A stretch of 64,000 bases of DNA from Moringa oleifera (Eukaryota; Streptophyta; Magnoliopsida; Brassicales; Moringaceae): assembly GCA_021397835.1 (NCBI GenBank), contig JAJFZO010000896.1, positions 3,760,501 through 3,824,500 of the forward strand, in the 5' to 3' direction. Position 1 is the first letter of the stretch, and each line of letters begins with the position of its first letter. The translations under genes were made by a program, and so were the position numbers. Positions 61,282 through 64,000 of this stretch are shown one piece after another. The notes under the pieces were generated by a model. The model was not told the DNA's origin. It ran no database searches and saw only the letters and a list, made by a program, of their open reading frames with translations.

Positions 61282-64000
61282 ATGGCTTGCATGAGGCTTT
61301 CATGGCTTGCCTAGCACCTGGGTTGTGGCCATACAGTAGGCCTTCCACCTATACGATGTGTGCTAGGGCAGATATGGCTTACCTCTTTTACTGATGATCC
61401 ATGCAATGTAGCTCCCTTCGCACACTCACTGCAAAGTCTATTAAGTGATAGCAATGAAGGTCTGGCTCATGTGGGGTGCCCATGACTTGGCTGGCACGCT
61501 TGTTATAGCTGCACATTGGGACCTCCGCCAAGACCATGCTTATTAAGGGTAATCGCGGCTTGCCTCTTGTGCCCATGTTTCATGTAACGTGACTCCCTTG
61601 GCACACTTGCTGGGTAATCTATCAGGGGATAGCGATGAGGGTCTAGCTCACGTAGGATGCCCATGGCTTGGTTAACGTGCCTTTTATGATCGCACCCTCG
61701 GCCTTCCACCCATGCCACATTTGTTGGGGGTAGCCATGGCTTACCTTTTATGCCATTAGGACACACACTGCGGACTTTATCAGGGGACAACAATAAGGGT
61801 CTAGCTCCAGTGGGCCATCCATGTTTTGGTTGGCTCACCTACTATTGCCACACACTGGCCTTCCACCCATGACATGCCTGCTCAGGGCAATAATTGCTAG
61901 CCTCTAGTGCCCATGGTCCATGCTATGTGGCTCCCATGGCACGCTCATTAAGCAGTTAATTGAGGGATAATGACGAGGATCCAGCTCGAGTGGGGCACCC
62001 ATGGCTTGGCTGGCACATTAGTTACAGCCATACGCTGGCCTTTTACTCGTGCACTGCCTACTCGTGGTAATTGTGGCTTGCCTTCAGTCCTCATAGTTCA
62101 TGCAACCCGGCTTCCTTAGCACTTGTGCTGGGCAGTCTATCGAAGGATAACAATAAGGGTCTGGCCTTCCACGCATGCATTGCCTGTTTGGGTTAGAAGG
62201 GGCTTGCCTTCCATGCCCAAGTTTCATGCGACTCAGCTCCCTTGGCATGCCATCTAGGCATGCTATTGAAGGATAGTAATGACGGTCACGCACATGTAAG
62301 GTGCTTATTGCCTGGATAGAGCACCTGTTGCAACTCATAATGGGCCTTTCACCCATGCCATGCCTACTAGGGGCAACCGTGTCTTGTCTCTCTGCCTATC
62401 ATACATGAGACATGGCTTCTTTGGCACCCTTTTTGGGTAATCTATCGAGGGATAAGGAGGAGGATTTAACTCCCGTGGGGTGCCTACAGCTTTGCTAATG
62501 CCCCAACTGCAGTCGTAAGCTAGAGTTTTCGCCCATGTCGTGTTTATTAGGGGCAACCATGGCTTGCCTCCCGAGCCCATGTTCCATGTGATATGGCTCC
62601 CTTGGCACACCTATTGGGCAGTCTTTTGAGGGATAACGTCGAGGGCCTATCTCCAGTGTGGTGCCCATAGGCCTTCCATTGATGCGATGCCTACTGAGGT
62701 AGTTGGGCTTGCCTCTCATGCCTACTTGTCTGTGCAACGGGGCTCCTTTTGTATGCTCATCTGATAGCCTATCAAGCAACAATGATGAGGGTCAAGCTCG
62801 CATAGGGCACCCATGACTTGGCTAGCACGTTTGCTGCAATAACCCGTTGGGCCCTCCACCTATCACAAGCCTACTAGAGGCAACCGTGGCTTGCCTTTCA
62901 CGCCCATGGTCCATGCAAAGTAGCTCCCTTAGCATACTCACTCAATAGTCTTTGGAGGGATAGCTATGAGTGTCTCACTCATGTGGGGTGCCCATGGCCT
63001 GGCTGACCCGCCTACTACGGCTTCACGCTGGGTATTTCACCTAGGTCATGACTATCGAGGGCACTTATGGCTTGCCTTTTGTGCCCATGGTCAATTCAAC
63101 GTAGCTTTTTTTGCACGCTCGCAAGTCTATTTAGTGATAGTGGTGAAGATCTAGCTTTGGTGGGGGTGCCCATAGCCTGGCTGTTGCTCTTATTATGATC
63201 GAACGTTGGGCTTTCCATCCTTGCTGCGCCTCCTAAGGGCAGTTGTGCCCTACCTCCCATGCCAATGGTCCTTGCAACGGGGCTCTTTTGGCATGCTCAA
63301 TAGGCAGTTCATTGAGCGACAACGATGAGGGTCTATCTTGCATGGGGCATCCATAGCCTGGCTGGTACTCTTACTATGGTTGCACGTAGGGCCTTCCATC
63401 CTTACTGCACCTTCCAAGGGTAGCCGTGGCTTGCATCTTATGCCCATCGTCCCTGTGACATGGCTCCCTTGGCATGTTTGATGGGCACTTAATCGAGGGA
63501 TGACATCAAGGGTTTGGCTGCATGGGGCACCCATGGCCTAGCTGGTGCATGTGCGGCAAATGCACGCTAGGCCTTGCACCCTTGGCAGGCCTAGAGGTAG
63601 CCACGACTTACCTCCTAATCCTGTGGTCTGTGCAACATGGCTTCCTTAACACACTTATTGGGTAGTCTATCTAGCAACAATGATGAGGATTTGGATTGCA
63701 TAAGGTGCTCATGGCCTTGCTAGCGCTTTTACTTCAGCAACACGTTGGGCTTTTTGCCTAAGCTGAGCAACTTGAAGACAACCATGGCTTGCCTCTCATG
63801 CCCATAGTCCATGCGGAGTGGCTCTTTTGTATGGTTGTTGGGCAGTTTGTGGAGGAACGACATCGAGGGTGTTATTTGTATGAGGTGCCCAAGGCCTGGC
63901 TGGGGCTTGCTGTGGCCGCAGACTGGGCCTCCTACCATGCCATAACTTTTGGGGGATGCCTTGGCTTGCCACCTGACCTCAATGTCTGTACAATATGGCT
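61282..64000 (+). repeat. Satellite family A, block 4
   Basis: About 180 bp A monomers running off the right edge. The block starts inside a monomer at GGCTTGCATGAGGC. From about 62190 it is colinear with block 3 at an offset of 15.19-15.26 kb. The first ~0.9 kb has no counterpart in block 3, because that block starts later in the series. The final ~300 bp (63700-64000) correspond to the first ~300 bp of the window: CACGTTGGGC at 63741 against CACGTTAAGC at 56, then GTGGAGGAACGACATC against GTGGAGGGACAACATC. The window therefore ends close to the phase in which it began. Confidence 0.92.

Noticed and set aside
1..64000. A bacterial or phage operon, toxin system or other gene-based system
   Set aside because: No coding-length frames, ribosome binding sites, terminators or codon bias are seen. 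Repeat structure explains essentially the whole sequence.
1..64000. Ribosomal DNA spacer subrepeats
   Set aside because: No rRNA gene, transcription-start motif or T-rich terminator was seen, and two alternating families over 64 kb are not the usual spacer layout.
1..64000. Telomere-type or simple-sequence arrays
   Set aside because: No TTTAGGG or similar short tandem tracts were found on either strand.

Overview
This 64 kb window has no gene I can support. It is almost entirely satellite DNA: diverged tandem repeats of two unrelated families, all in one orientation, alternating in long blocks, with one short non-autonomous transposon inserted. No tRNA, rRNA, CRISPR array, prophage or bacterial gene structure is visible. 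The open frames that exist are at most about 130 codons, lie on both strands, resemble one another only because the repeats do, and have no start context, domain or conserved reading frame. The organism is most likely a eukaryote, probably a seed plant. The reasons are long satellite blocks with a ~180 bp (nucleosome-sized) monomer, variation dominated by CG/TG/CA exchange as in heavily methylated DNA, and a fold-back element rich in GGTTCGG/CCGAACC words of a kind common in plant genomes. I do not recognise either satellite family and cannot name the species.

Layout. Family A (monomer about 180 bp, rich in CATG and CCATGG) occupies 1-4072, 14358-18179, 46808-49869 and 61282-64000. Family B (unit about 400 or 470-480 bp, built from degenerate 40-75 bp subrepeats that typically open with GCCCAACGA and close with AGCACTAGGGGAG) occupies 4073-14357, 18180-46807 and 49870-61281. 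One A block plus one B block forms a very long compound repeat. Landmarks in the first and second B blocks are offset by 14,114 bp, and landmarks in the third and fourth A blocks are offset by about 15.2 kb. The window starts and ends in nearly the same phase of this compound repeat, so the array runs past both edges.

Inside this old framework are younger amplifications. They are a 1,720 bp tandem duplication in the first A block (456-3895), a nearly perfect 483 bp duplication in the second B block (21441-22406), and a seven-copy array of a 2.65-2.69 kb higher-order unit (27454-45228). The higher-order copies carry a 29 bp minisatellite with 3,3,3,2,2,2,3 units. Shared variants show that parts of copies 3-4 and 5-6 are a duplicated 5.3 kb pair, other variants are mosaic, and copy 7 has an internal deletion of about 0.94 kb. 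A 580 bp fold-back element with a 9 bp target-site duplication sits at 56024-56603.

Nothing here works together as genes do. The coherent picture is a heterochromatic array, perhaps centromeric, pericentromeric, knob-like or on a sex or B chromosome, shaped by unequal exchange, gene conversion, microhomology deletion and cytosine deamination. Block boundaries are good to about 10 bp and higher-order copy starts to a few bp. Identity statements come from reading by eye, not from a computed alignment.
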